A DNA stretch of 24,144 nucleotides from a virus: positions 1-24,144 of the IMG/VR virus record IMGVR_UViG_3300020371_000054, one strand, 5' to 3'. The translations under genes were made by a program, and so were the position numbers. Positions 6,816 through 16,881 of this stretch are shown here, in pieces (position 1 is the stretch's first letter; the number at the start of each line of letters is the position of its first letter). The notes beneath the pieces are model-generated. The model was given only the letters and a program-made list of their open reading frames with translations. It searched no databases and was not told where the DNA came from.

Positions 6816-9800
6816 TTAGAATGCAGCAACTGCTCTGATGTCTTGTACCTTAGGAACATATGCAGGATCGTCACCAGTCATCACAACTTTGATAGAGAAG
6901 GATGAGAATTCTGGTAGATCTGCTACACTGAACTTCAGGTCTTGGTAAGAAGATTGCTTCTCAACAACACTAGAAATACTGTTCTCTGGTGTAGCAACTT
7001 CAAATGTATCTGGTTCTCCATTTGTATTGAAGTATACCCAATCAATGTTTTCAATATCTTCCTGACTGGATGCTTTCTTGATTCTGTATAGAACTTTCAA
7101 GTTAGCGATATCCTTAACATTTGCAAGGAGATGTACATCAATTGCAGTGGCAGGACTTTGAATTGCCACTTCTTTAGTTACATACTTAGCAACAGAAGAA
7201 CTGTTCTTGGATGTATCTTCAGCAACAAAGTCAATACCATTTGCATAAGTTACTTTACCAACTTCAAGATACGACGCCTGATCATTTGGTTGATCTGGGT
7301 ACTTGACAAAATCTCCTACACGGAAGATGTCCTGTAATTGATCTGTGGTTACAGCGTTTCTGCTATACAAAACATTATCAATAATTCTTCCATTGAAGTC
7401 ATCATTGATTGGATTGACATCAACCTTTAGAGTTAGTTTTTGTGTTTGACTATTCCAGATAGTTGTCTTACCTGTAATTCTGTTGTCATATGTTTCTAAG
7501 ATAACAGATGGATTACGTGCTACAATAGTTGCAGCATCATCAATACTGAAGAAGATCTGTGTTGGATTAGAGTCAACACTAACAGCAGTCAAAGCAGGTT
7601 GATTTGCAAGATCTACCGTCTCTCCTTTTTGGAAGAACTGACTTGTCTTAACTCTTACATATACAGTAGCACCATCAACTCTTGCGATTGTGCCAGTTGT
7701 CTTAGTGGTCTGACCTTTAATAGTCTGACCTGCCTGAATCTCTGTTGTTTGCTGTCCAGTTAAGGAGAAAGAATATACAGGATAGAACTCAATAATTTGA
7801 TCTCTTCTACCATATCTGTCTTCTGTTCCCACTGGATTTTCAATTCTATTGCTTATAGTTTTGACAGTAGCACTAGAAAGATCAATAATTGGTGAGAGAT
7901 AACTTACCGTAGAAGAAAGATCCATCTTATATCTTAGAGACTCACTCATTGAGTTGAGAGTTTCGTTAATATCAGATGCAACTAATTTCTGATTAGTAAA
8001 GTAATGTGGTTCATTAAGGAACGTTCTTTCATATTCGCTTTGTGAATATGATGTATAGTTTGTAGTATTGGAATCTACAGGAATAATGTTAGTAGTTTTA
8101 ACTGAAGTATCCAGTTTTGTTCCAGTAAATGTTAGATAATGAATTTGTGGATATAGAGTTTCAAACTTTCTGTTGTGAGAAGCATAAACTTGATCTCCTC
8201 CACCAATAGAATTACCTGCTGCTCTGGAAGTAGATGTGATATTGTAAGTATCAATACCAGAGTTTGTAACTTGGAATAGAGTGCTGTTTAGAATAGAAGA
8301 TGTAATACCACCTGTTTCTAAAGCAGTTCTATAGAATACATATGAATTTCCTCCATCTTCAAATCCATGGTCTCTATGATTGACTTTAAGAATAGAGTTG
8401 TTGTTCTTAAAGAGTTTAGATGTAGAATTAGTGTTTGCACTAGCATTAGTTTCAAATGGGTTGCTATCCAGTAATTCATATCCAAGTCCACCATTTTTCA
8501 GTTCTAGTGTAGCTGGTTTTGTAATATCAAACTCAGCACGATAGAGTTTAAACTTAAGGTCTTCAAAGATATCTTCGGTCCAACTCTCCGTATTTTGAGA
8601 ACGATAAACAGAACCTAGAGATGGTTGTGTAGTAATTACCGTGCTGGTAGCAATATCAGTCTCTCCAAGTTTAGAAGACCATATCTTGTAATCAATAGAA
8701 TCTGTCTCAACAACTAGAGCATACTCGGTGTCATTCTGTAGATATACAGGATAATCAAACGCGAAATGTGTTGGGGTTGTGGATTGTGTAACTCCCTCTT
8801 GATCGGTCGCTACGCCCATTCTAACCGCTGGAGTGTTGATCTCAATGAACGTTTGGATTTCGCATCCTCCAGCGCCATTGCCGACGCCTCTGACGACAAC
8901 AGAAGGTGCTTCTGTATATCCAAATCCAGGTAGAGAAACTTCTGCATTATAAATCTTACCACCAGAAACCTCAATACTTGCAGTAGCAGTAGATCCACCA
9001 GGGAGTTGTGGACTCTCAATGGTTAGAATTGCACTATCATAGTTGAGACCAGGATTAGTAATTCTTAAACCAGATAGTTTACCACTATCTTTTGCAATAG
9101 CAAGAACAAAATCTGTACCATCTTTTGCATTCGCTTCAGTAACAGAAGGAATAATTAGATCTTCGTTTTGAACAAACGATTTACCATTGTGGTTGCTTAA
9201 TACAACTGTGTAAACTTGCTCGTTAGTTAGACTATACTTACCAGATGCAGTCGCGACCAGTTCTACATTGTTTTTATCAAAAATTTGTAGAATGGGACCA
9301 GACGCAGAAGAGGAAGCACCTGTTACACTTTCTCCCTTGTAAACTGCCATGTTGCCACTTGCAAAACACTTAAGGAAAGTGTTTGGAGATAGTGTCTTTT
9401 CAGAACCAGGAATAATATTTTTGCCTGGTTTTTCAGCATCTACGTTAGTAATATATGCTTTGACTGGAATGTTAGTGCTCTTGGTATTGAAGAACATGTC
9501 AACACCAGTTACAAAACAACCACCATCAAAGTTTTCAACTTTGAAAGTTTGTGCAAGAGGATTGGGTCTTACAGGATTATCAGTATTGCTTTCAATTAAC
9601 TGAACACCTTCATTAGACTTGAAGTAGGATGGTTTTGTTGATACAATGCTAGCAGGATTTTCTGGAAGAGCACCAGTAGCATAGTATTTTACTTCAGTGT
9701 AACTTTCAACTTCTTCTTTAGCAGCATTGCTGCTGCTAGTAGTAAATCTGAATGTTAGAATACCAGCAGTGAAGTTTAATTCTTCAGAATCTTTATCGTA

Positions 9801-12800
9801 AGATACTGTATCTACATCACCCGTCCAAGTAGCATTTTCACTCGGTGCATAACCAGCAGGAAGAATAATAGTACCACTTGCATTACCATATTCATCGGTA
9901 ATTACTTCTCCATTAAATGCAGATGGGGAGTTACCTGCAATTCCACTAAACCTTAAGTCTGGATTGACCCAGCGACCAATGTTTCTACCTTCCAAGAATA
10001 CATAAATTCTTGTGTTTGGCTTCATTCTTCCAATAGTAAACTTGATAGGAATACTTCTTGCGAAGAAAGAAAGTGCTGTGGAGATTTGTCTACCGTTTAC
10101 ATTCTTAGTCGCAATACCTTTACCAACTTCATTATTCTGAGGACTAATGTTAGAAGAACTACCTACAGATGCAGCTTGGACAGATGTATTTGCAACTTGA
10201 CTGTTTACTCCACCAAGAGAATTAATGGAAGTGAAAGAACTAGATGCACCAACCCAGTTAACAACGAAAGAATTATGTAGACTGGAGTATGCTTCTTTAG
10301 TATCTTCTTTTGCTAAGAAAATATTATACAAGTCAGTGTTTGTATCAACAACAACTGGTTCAATACTATCATCATACCAATGATCAACGTTAGGAGAAAC
10401 AGCACCATCTCCAACATACTGAAGAACTACGAATGGATTTGGGTTGATAGTAGAAGATGCAAAATCATTTCCTAGTAGTTTCAAAGAACTGTATGGTAGA
10501 GTTACCATATGTCCAGATTTCTTATAACCAGAAACTGCTCTTTGATCTTCTCTTACATTAACTTCAACCAGATCAATAGAATCTTCTTTAGATTGTGGAC
10601 GCAATACAGATTGCTGTGGATCTACAGCACAGAGATAATCAAGAGACTTGAGATTGCCAACACGATGTGCCTCAAAGTTATCAACAAAGAATCCAGACTT
10701 GAATCTATCAAGTCCAATTTCATCCTTAACTTGCATGTTAAGAGCTTGCTGCTCTAGAATGCTGAGTGTGGTATAATACTCAAGACGCTCAACACGCTTC
10801 TCTAATTTACCAATGTCGCGCATCGTATAACGACGATTATCTACACTGGTAAGTCTTACATCTTTGCTAGTTTTAGTGAATGCAGGAATATAAGCATAGA
10901 ATAGAGCAACTGCATCTTCAATTGGTTCTGGTTTAGATGGGTTGAGTGAAGAATTACCTTCTTTAACAACAAACTGACCCTTCTTATCCAAGAAAATGCC
11001 ATCAATACGATCTAGGTATTGAACTTGACTAAAGGAGAAGGTATATTCCAGATTCTTATCTGGCGCTGGGGTGGAAGAAACAACTGCTCCAGATCCAGCA
11101 AACGATCCTTGAGTAACCTCAAGAGTAGACTTATCCAAGAAACCTGGGATAATAGCAGTGCTATCTACCTTAGGTCTAAAGTCAATAACGTTCTTAAGTT
11201 GAACGATACCAAGAACAGAAGAATTGAAATCGGGAATCTCATCTTCAGAAACACCTGCTTCATGTAAATAACTGTCAATCGTGCAGAAGTCACCCTGGGA
11301 ATGTTCAAAGTAATCAAATGCAATAACTAGTTGTCCTGTAGTTTGTTCAAATCCTGGTTTTAGAACAATACGTGAAACGTCGTAGATTGTGTCTCTTTGA
11401 CCATTGTCAAATGTATATCTAGAAGTAACATCAGTACCAGAAATTAGATTACCAGATGTATCTACCTCGGGTGGTTGAGAAGAAGTTCCTTCATAAACAT
11501 ACTTAAGTTTAAATGCGTCTGCATAAGAGAGAATTTCTACTGCTTCACTATCATAGTCTAAACCTCTGAGTGGTACAATGCGATCACCAGCAGATGTAAT
11601 GACGATTCTCTTATTTCTTACAACTGTCTTAAGTCTTGGTTTTGCATTAGATACTTCCAGAGTTGCAGTCAACTTAAGTTTTGGATATGTTCCATTGGCA
11701 GGAATAGTTCCAAAGTAAGTTGTTGGTAACTGAAGACTGATGCTACCAGAGGTCAAACCACTAGCAGTGTCTGTAGCAGAAGAAATTTCAACAGCATCTT
11801 CAGAAACATATACGATATCACCTTCATCTAGATCTGGTGCATCACCAGGATCAAGAACGGTAATCATATAATTTTCTTCTGAAAATCTAGCAAATCTTTG
11901 AGTTCCAAATGGCAATTGTGCCGCAAATGTAATAATACCACCACCAGTAGATGCTGTGGTTACAAAATCTCTACGGAAGTAATACTTGATCTGTGTATCA
12001 TCACCACCAGCAGAAATACGAGATACTTGCTTGCTTCCTGTGTTATAAAGTAATGTTCCACTAGTAGAGTTTTCTACAATAGGACGTAACCTAACAATAC
12101 TTGTATTGGTTACGGGACCAGGAAGTGCAGTATCTAAGTAAATTCTTGTCTTATATGCACCACTCTGGATAGTTGCATATTGTACAATTGCTCTTACTAA
12201 ATTATTGTTATCATCAGAGAATTGAACAAGATCTCCTTGCTGTACAAAATTAGATGCATCAGCACTAAAACTTGTAGATTCAATGAACATAGATCCCTGA
12301 CTTCCAAAGAAAGTGAAATCAGTTACGGATTTAATCTCTGAATATGCTTGATCGTCAACAACAACATCTGCACTGAATACGTTCTCGTTACCAGCACCAT
12401 AAGAACAACCAAGAGATTTGACGTTTCTTGGTGTATAAGTTGTTACAGTATTTCTGAATAGAACTGGTACAATGGCAGCACCAGAGTTTGGATTACCAGC
12501 ACCAGCTGGTTGCTGAACCGTAACAGCAGGTGGTTGGGAATATTCAACGGTTACTGCAGATCTATTAAGAACTTGTGCTTTGTAAATTTTACCATCAACA
12601 GTCCTAGATAGACCAATCTTTGAACTGTCATATTCTAGACCATTGATTAATAGTGTAGCACCATCAGCATATCCAAGTCCTCTGTTTGGAATGACGAAGT
12701 GAGAAATAGTATTTTCTCTAGCAATTCTTACAGTATTGCCATTCTCGTCTTGGATAGTCTCACCTTGTCTAAACTCTCCAGAAAGAGTCTTAATGAATAA

Positions 12801-14912
12801 AATATTTCCAGTGGTATATACACCATTTGCAGGTCCTTCTACAACACCGTAAGCTCCACTATCAATACCAAATACATAATTACCTTCGTCAAATGCATTT
12901 GATCCTGATGGAATGGATTCTAGAATAATCTTAGTGAAGAACTGAGGATCAAAATAAGAGAATCCAAAAGTAGTATTATAAGCAGAAGTTCCTGCAGCAA
13001 GACGACCTCTAGAAAGAACGATATCAGAATCAGAATTAAATCCAGATCCTCTCTTCTTGAGGAAGAAATTACTTGGTTTTACCTTACCAATTACAGGAGT
13101 AATTGTTGGTGAATAGTCAACAATAAATCCAAACTCATTATTGTCAGAAGAAGCATCTGCTTCTGTCAAATAGATGCTTCTATTATATTGGTTATCCGAA
13201 AGGTCATTATCAATGAGTAGAGACTCTAATTCATTCTTAGGTCCAACAACAGTCAATTCCAAGAATTGAACAGATGTTGATGGGTTAATTAGTGGTTTGT
13301 TTGTTGTTGCAAATGATAGAGTTCTAAATGAACCTGTAGCAGATGGAGTTCCCTGATCTGTTCTAGTCTTAATATAGTATAATCTTGCGTAAGTCGTCTC
13401 TAATGTTGCGTCAGTAACAGAACCGATAAGATTGGTTGTGTTGGTGATTTGTAGAGTGATGGTTTTAATGCCATCATTAGGACCAAAATTAATACCTCTT
13501 CTACTAATAGTTTGTCTATGATCGGTAGATAGTTCAGTATTATTCAGACCAATAGATCCATCGTTAAATGTGGAATATAAGAATACATCTGGATATGCAG
13601 TAAGGTCAGATCCTTCCTTGTTTAGTGGTGGAGCACCAAAAACATTCGTAATACTGAAAGAGGGAAGACCTCTAGATTTCAATGTTACATTTTGAGTTTC
13701 AAGACTTTCTCTTGCTTTATTAATCTCAATATATTTTGTCTCTTTATTGACAATTTCATATCCCTTAACATATGCCTTACCAGGACCAATGCTAGCAACC
13801 ATTTTTCTGGAGGCTTCACTTGCATTGTATCCATTGTAAAGACCAAATTCGTCAGCAGCATAAAGACCTCTATTGCCGTCTTTTTGTGCCCACTCTCTGA
13901 TGTCTAGATCAAAATTGTCTACAACGTAATCACCAGATTCATCATAAGTTCTACGTGCTAGAGTTTGCTCTAGTACACTAAAGTCTGTAGAACTTACTTT
14001 GCTCTGTACCTGTCCTCTAGAAACAGTAAGTAATTGAATAAAATTCTTATCGGTAATTGCATTTAGAGCAAACTCTTTCAACTCTAGAGAAATCTTGAGT
14101 CTATGTGCGCCAGGAGCTGTGTAGTTTGCAGAACCAATAGAATTATCATATAAAGAAGCATCCTCTTCTGGAGTTACAATATCTTCTTTAATTGTAAAAC
14201 CAACTTTTGCAGATGGTTTATCATAGTATTCGTCAATGACTAACAATTCTTCGTCACAACGAACAAAGAAACCATTGACAAAGTAAATACCTTCTTCTAC
14301 TTTTACAGCAGAACCAAATCCCATTGCAGGACTTTCTAAAGAAGTTACTTCTTCAGTGTCGGGATTTGTAATTTCAATACTAGTAGGCAAAACACTACCG
14401 TCTGTACCAACAACTAGAAGTGGAGTGTTAACACCATCAACAACTTCTAGAGTTTCACCTTGACGGAAAGTGGGTTCTGTGTTGGAGTTGCCACTATTAA
14501 TGTAATTAACAAACAGAGTATCTGCAGTAGTTTCTGTTGCTAATTTGGAGGAGAGTACAGTTGCTTTAACACCAGAAGTTAAACCAATTAACTGTTGACC
14601 AATTAGTTGGGTAATATCATACTTTTTGTAAACAATATCATCGCCTTCGGATACAGCGACTTCAGATACAGAAGACAACTTAACATAGTCTAATTTTGTG
14701 TTTAGACCAACTTCTCCAGGGATAACAAGTTCTCCCTGTTTAAATGCGTATCTACCAAAACTCTCAATCTGATTTTGCAGAGTTGATTGTAATTGAGTTA
14801 GTTCTCTACTTTGAATAGAGTAACCAGGACGGAATAGAATCTTATAAAAATTCTTGTTCGCGTCAAAGTCCTCGTAATAAGGATTTACATTTAGGTTAGT
14901 CTTCTGTGGCAT
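6816..14912 (-). CDS. Giant DUF4815-type virion structural protein (2,698 residues)
   Basis: The N-terminus (NLNVNPYYEDFDANKNFYKILFRPGY, then SRELTQLQSTLQNQIESFG and GELVIPG) is the hallmark of DUF4815 proteins of T4-like cyanophages, large baseplate-associated structural proteins encoded after gp8. Further family-typical segments are FTIGRMKPNTRIYVFLEG at about 1622-1640, NPLAQTFKV...GCFVTGVDMFF at about 1782-1803, YALVVETDSIDYKIWSSKLG at about 2065-2085, and a C-terminus with FSIKVVMTGDDPAYVPKVQDIRAVAAF. A helical stretch, GKLEKRVERLEYYTTLSILEQQ, sits at about 1365-1390. GxGY beta modules occur at about 741-821 and 1946-2017, and several GEx(I/V) beta motifs are scattered through it. The start is ATG 14912 with GGAG four bases upstream (CGGAGTACAATG). 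It has its own late promoter. It sits where T4 has genes 9 and 10, but I see no convincing residue-level match to either, so the exact role is not assigned. Confidence 0.88.
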   Translation of the reverse strand: MPQKTNLNVNPYYEDFDANKNFYKILFRPGYSIQSRELTQLQSTLQNQIESFGRYAFKQGELVIPGEVGLNTKLDYVKLSSVSEVAVSEGDDIVYKKYDITQLIGQQLIGLTSGVKATVLSSKLATETTADTLFVNYINSGNSNTEPTFRQGETLEVVDGVNTPLLVVGTDGSVLPTSIEITNPDTEEVTSLESPAMGFGSAVKVEEGIYFVNGFFVRCDEELLVIDEYYDKPSAKVGFTIKEDIVTPEEDASLYDNSIGSANYTAPGAHRLKISLELKEFALNAITDKNFIQLLTVSRGQVQSKVSSTDFSVLEQTLARRTYDESGDYVVDNFDLDIREWAQKDGNRGLYAADEFGLYNGYNASEASRKMVASIGPGKAYVKGYEIVNKETKYIEINKARESLETQNVTLKSRGLPSFSITNVFGAPPLNKEGSDLTAYPDVFLYSTFNDGSIGLNNTELSTDHRQTISRRGINFGPNDGIKTITLQITNTTNLIGSVTDATLETTYARLYYIKTRTDQGTPSATGSFRTLSFATTNKPLINPSTSVQFLELTVVGPKNELESLLIDNDLSDNQYNRSIYLTEADASSDNNEFGFIVDYSPTITPVIGKVKPSNFFLKKRGSGFNSDSDIVLSRGRLAAGTSAYNTTFGFSYFDPQFFTKIILESIPSGSNAFDEGNYVFGIDSGAYGVVEGPANGVYTTGNILFIKTLSGEFRQGETIQDENGNTVRIARENTISHFVIPNRGLGYADGATLLINGLEYDSSKIGLSRTVDGKIYKAQVLNRSAVTVEYSQPPAVTVQQPAGAGNPNSGAAIVPVLFRNTVTTYTPRNVKSLGCSYGAGNENVFSADVVVDDQAYSEIKSVTDFTFFGSQGSMFIESTSFSADASNFVQQGDLVQFSDDNNNLVRAIVQYATIQSGAYKTRIYLDTALPGPVTNTSIVRLRPIVENSTSGTLLYNTGSKQVSRISAGGDDTQIKYYFRRDFVTTASTGGGIITFAAQLPFGTQRFARFSEENYMITVLDPGDAPDLDEGDIVYVSEDAVEISSATDTASGLTSGSISLQLPTTYFGTIPANGTYPKLKLTATLEVSNAKPRLKTVVRNKRIVITSAGDRIVPLRGLDYDSEAVEILSYADAFKLKYVYEGTSSQPPEVDTSGNLISGTDVTSRYTFDNGQRDTIYDVSRIVLKPGFEQTTGQLVIAFDYFEHSQGDFCTIDSYLHEAGVSEDEIPDFNSSVLGIVQLKNVIDFRPKVDSTAIIPGFLDKSTLEVTQGSFAGSGAVVSSTPAPDKNLEYTFSFSQVQYLDRIDGIFLDKKGQFVVKEGNSSLNPSKPEPIEDAVALFYAYIPAFTKTSKDVRLTSVDNRRYTMRDIGKLEKRVERLEYYTTLSILEQQALNMQVKDEIGLDRFKSGFFVDNFEAHRVGNLKSLDYLCAVDPQQSVLRPQSKEDSIDLVEVNVREDQRAVSGYKKSGHMVTLPYSSLKLLGNDFASSTINPNPFVVLQYVGDGAVSPNVDHWYDDSIEPVVVDTNTDLYNIFLAKEDTKEAYSSLHNSFVVNWVGASSSFTSINSLGGVNSQVANTSVQAASVGSSSNISPQNNEVGKGIATKNVNGRQISTALSFFARSIPIKFTIGRMKPNTRIYVFLEGRNIGRWVNPDLRFSGIAGNSPSAFNGEVITDEYGNASGTIILPAGYAPSENATWTGDVDTVSYDKDSEELNFTAGILTFRFTTSSSNAAKEEVESYTEVKYYATGALPENPASIVSTKPSYFKSNEGVQLIESNTDNPVRPNPLAQTFKVENFDGGCFVTGVDMFFNTKSTNIPVKAYITNVDAEKPGKNIIPGSEKTLSPNTFLKCFASGNMAVYKGESVTGASSSASGPILQIFDKNNVELVATASGKYSLTNEQVYTVVLSNHNGKSFVQNEDLIIPSVTEANAKDGTDFVLAIAKDSGKLSGLRITNPGLNYDSAILTIESPQLPGGSTATASIEVSGGKIYNAEVSLPGFGYTEAPSVVVRGVGNGAGGCEIQTFIEINTPAVRMGVATDQEGVTQSTTPTHFAFDYPVYLQNDTEYALVVETDSIDYKIWSSKLGETDIATSTVITTQPSLGSVYRSQNTESWTEDIFEDLKFKLYRAEFDITKPATLELKNGGLGYELLDSNPFETNASANTNSTSKLFKNNNSILKVNHRDHGFEDGGNSYVFYRTALETGGITSSILNSTLFQVTNSGIDTYNITSTSRAAGNSIGGGDQVYASHNRKFETLYPQIHYLTFTGTKLDTSVKTTNIIPVDSNTTNYTSYSQSEYERTFLNEPHYFTNQKLVASDINETLNSMSESLRYKMDLSSTVSYLSPIIDLSSATVKTISNRIENPVGTEDRYGRRDQIIEFYPVYSFSLTGQQTTEIQAGQTIKGQTTKTTGTIARVDGATVYVRVKTSQFFQKGETVDLANQPALTAVSVDSNPTQIFFSIDDAATIVARNPSVILETYDNRITGKTTIWNSQTQKLTLKVDVNPINDDFNGRIIDNVLYSRNAVTTDQLQDIFRVGDFVKYPDQPNDQASYLEVGKVTYANGIDFVAEDTSKNSSSVAKYVTKEVAIQSPATAIDVHLLANVKDIANLKVLYRIKKASSQEDIENIDWVYFNTNGEPDTFEVATPENSISSVVEKQSSYQDLKFSVADLPEFSSFSIKVVMTGDDPAYVPKVQDIRAVAAF

Positions 14913-14923
14913 TGTACTCCGCC

Positions 14924-14951
14924 AAATACTAGTATCTAGTCCCTAGTATTT
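14924..14951. repeat. 9-bp perfect inverted repeat overlapping the late promoter
   Basis: AAATACTAG (14924-14932) and CTAGTATTT (14943-14951) are perfect inverted copies separated by ten bases. The right arm overlaps five bases of the TATAAATA box. With a start point a few bases past the box, most of the right arm would not be transcribed, so a DNA-level site is at least as likely as an RNA hairpin. Confidence 0.7.
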
Positions 14952-14954
14952 ATA
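14947..14954 (-). promoter_or_regulatory. Late promoter box for the DUF4815-type gene
   Basis: A perfect TATAAATA on the minus strand begins six bases after the T tract of the gp8 terminator and ends 34 bases before the ATG at 14912. The placement straight behind a terminator marks a new late transcription unit. Confidence 0.85.
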
Positions 14955-14959
14955 GAGAT

Positions 14960-14987
14960 AAAAAAAATCCCCCGATCTCTCGGGGGA
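14960..14987 (-). terminator. Intrinsic terminator after gp8
   Basis: Minus-strand reading: TCCCCCGA, loop GAGA, TCGGGGGA, then eight T. The 8-bp stem (14980-14987 with 14968-14975) is perfect and capped by a GNRA-type tetraloop; the T tract is 14967-14960. It lies 20 bases past the gp8 stop and is the only strong intrinsic terminator I see in the window. Confidence 0.93.
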
Positions 14988-15007
14988 CTTAATAATATCT
15001 GTTTTAA

Positions 15008-16822
15008 TCAGAATTCAATGACTAGTTTGATGTCTTCAATCTGGTCAGGAGCACGAGTAATTAGACGACGGTTCTCAACGTAGATAACGTCACCAGAGTT
15101 GTTTTCAATCTCAGGTGCTGCTAGTCCACTTGCGAAAGTGACACCTAGTAGAGCAGAACTATATCCAGTGTCTACGTTACCAGAAGCAGCAGAGGACTCA
15201 CCAGTAATAGCATTAGCACCGTTGCTCTCAAATGCTCTTACAACACCTTGATCGGTGTGTGCATCATTGGTTTGAATGTACTTAAGAACACCAGCGGTAG
15301 AAGAACCACTATCAAGTGTCCAAGAAACAACTGTACCGTATGCAGTACCACCAGTTACAGTCTGAGTAATCTTCTCGTCAACAGAGAAGTCTGCAGTAGC
15401 ACCAGTGATCTTGACTGCTTTTAGTCCAGAGAGTGTGTCTGCAGTAGCAAAATCAGTGGTTCCCCAATCTAGTGGATCAGCGATGATACCAATACGACGG
15501 AAGTCGTTGTCTACAGGGAAGTCACCTGAACCTTCAGCATAGGTCAAGCGAATGTTAGTCATCACACGCTTACCGTTGAGTTCTGTCTCATGATCAGAAC
15601 CATGACCACCTTGTGGAGGAAGAATTACTTCAATAGAACCAGTTCCACCAGCAGGAGTTGCAACTGCAGTGTTTAGACCAGTGTCAGAGAACAAGTTGCC
15701 ATTGCCTAGAAGAACGTTAGCATAAGTATAACCCGATCCTCTTGCCTGAATTTCGCAGGAAGTAATAGATCCAGAACCATTTGTTACTAGTTGTACTACG
15801 CCACCAGTTCCATCGCCCTTGATGCTAGTATAAAGTGTCTGAGAAGCAGGAAGAGATGTTCCAGCATCTTCTAGAACAGCAACGTCACATGCACCTGCAA
15901 CTGCTTGTCCGACAACAGTAGTTCTGGTAGGATCTGCAGGAAGAACGATTGGCATGAAGTCAGAAGATAGGAACTTCAGAACGTCATCGGTTGGGATGGT
16001 GTACATGTACTTCCAAATGTAACCAGCACCAGTTGTCTCGGTATAGAGACCAGTTGATCCGTTATAGTTAGCACCAGAAGTTAAAGGTTCTTCGGTTGCG
16101 TTCTGACCAGTGGTGTTAGAAGGATCCTCTCCATTATAGAGGCACTTGAACACTTCATATGCCGAGTTCATTACATAGAACTTAGCATCAGCAATTGTTG
16201 TTTGACCTGTTGCAGTTTGCTTACCGATTTGACCACCGCCACCTGGGGTAGCAGAATAGTCAGGCTTCCACATGTCAAACTTAGGGTTAGCAACTAGATC
16301 CCAGTTGTAACGACGAACAACAGTTCTTGCGAATGCCGAAGTAATTCTCTTAGCAGCAATTAACTCGTCATAAAGAGAAATCTTCTCTCTTTGGTTATCT
16401 AGTGGTAGGGGTGGAACATCCTCAGTAGCGTAACGATATACACCAGAGACTGCAGTAGCACCAGTATCAGAACCTCCAGAACCGCCAGTTCTACCCTTTA
16501 GGTCAGAACCAAGAGGAGGAGCAGAGTTAACACCATTGCTGCCAAAAACGTCGGTCAGGAGGAGGGCACTATCATAAACTGCAGCAACTGTGGCACGGAA
16601 AGCGGTGGAACCATATGTTCCAACATACACTTCGTTTCCAACTACAAACGCCGTTGAGTTCTTCGTATGGATTTCTAGATATGCTCTCCAAGGTTGTGGT
16701 CGTCCCACAAAGAAGTACATTCTAGAACGCTGGTCGCTAGCGTCATTAGGACCTTCAGTTAGCGATTCCAGGAATTGTTTCGCGTTAAAGATGCGAAACT
16801 TATCAGAGATAATAGCAGCCAT
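15008..16822 (-). CDS. 8: Baseplate wedge subunit gp8, enlarged
   Basis: This is a baseplate wedge protein homologous to T4 gp8, which joins gp7, gp10 and other wedge proteins in the hexagonal baseplate. Conserved T4 gp8 signatures appear in the right order: DKFRIFNAKQFLESL and FFVGRPQPW near the N-terminus (T4 has SKFR...FGRSEPW), GAGYIWKYMYTIP at about 264-276 (T4 GDGYVWEYLFEIP), FRRIGIIADPL at about 440-450 (T4 FRQISIITNPL), and a C-terminus GDVIYVENRRLI...DQIEDIKLVIEF (T4 EMIYMENRPPI...DQTEEINILFTF). At 604 residues it is nearly twice T4 gp8 (334). The extra length includes a GxGY-type beta module at about 325-400 and a VDEKITQTVTGG...GTVVSW module at about 475-500. The start is ATG 16822; the upstream GGAA, 11 bases away, is a weak ribosome site. 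It follows the gp7-like gene by 59 bases and ends 20 bases before a strong terminator. Confidence 0.93.
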   Translation of the reverse strand: MAAIISDKFRIFNAKQFLESLTEGPNDASDQRSRMYFFVGRPQPWRAYLEIHTKNSTAFVVGNEVYVGTYGSTAFRATVAAVYDSALLLTDVFGSNGVNSAPPLGSDLKGRTGGSGGSDTGATAVSGVYRYATEDVPPLPLDNQREKISLYDELIAAKRITSAFARTVVRRYNWDLVANPKFDMWKPDYSATPGGGGQIGKQTATGQTTIADAKFYVMNSAYEVFKCLYNGEDPSNTTGQNATEEPLTSGANYNGSTGLYTETTGAGYIWKYMYTIPTDDVLKFLSSDFMPIVLPADPTRTTVVGQAVAGACDVAVLEDAGTSLPASQTLYTSIKGDGTGGVVQLVTNGSGSITSCEIQARGSGYTYANVLLGNGNLFSDTGLNTAVATPAGGTGSIEVILPPQGGHGSDHETELNGKRVMTNIRLTYAEGSGDFPVDNDFRRIGIIADPLDWGTTDFATADTLSGLKAVKITGATADFSVDEKITQTVTGGTAYGTVVSWTLDSGSSTAGVLKYIQTNDAHTDQGVVRAFESNGANAITGESSAASGNVDTGYSSALLGVTFASGLAAPEIENNSGDVIYVENRRLITRAPDQIEDIKLVIEF

Positions 16823-16860
16823 GGGTTTTCTGTTCCGACGTTGTTAATTTGTGCCTGAGT

Positions 16861-16874
16861 TATTTATATTTATA
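16861..16874 (-). promoter_or_regulatory. Two overlapping late promoter boxes upstream of gp8
   Basis: On the minus strand the gap reads CTATAAATATAAATAAC. It holds two perfect TATAAATA boxes, at 16867-16874 and 16861-16868, sharing two bases. TATAAATA is the T4 late promoter box, and NATAAATA is the form known in cyanophages. The box nearer the gene ends 38 bases before the gp8 ATG. No -35 element is expected for this promoter class. Confidence 0.8.
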
Positions 16875-16881
16875 GCAATAT

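Noticed and set aside
8810-9019. Minus-strand 69-codon frame inside the DUF4815-type gene
   Set aside because: Out-of-frame shadow over a GxGY module; no start signal or family resemblance.
16823-16881. Terminator after the gp7-like gene
   Set aside because: The gap has no stem with a T tract; it holds only promoter boxes.
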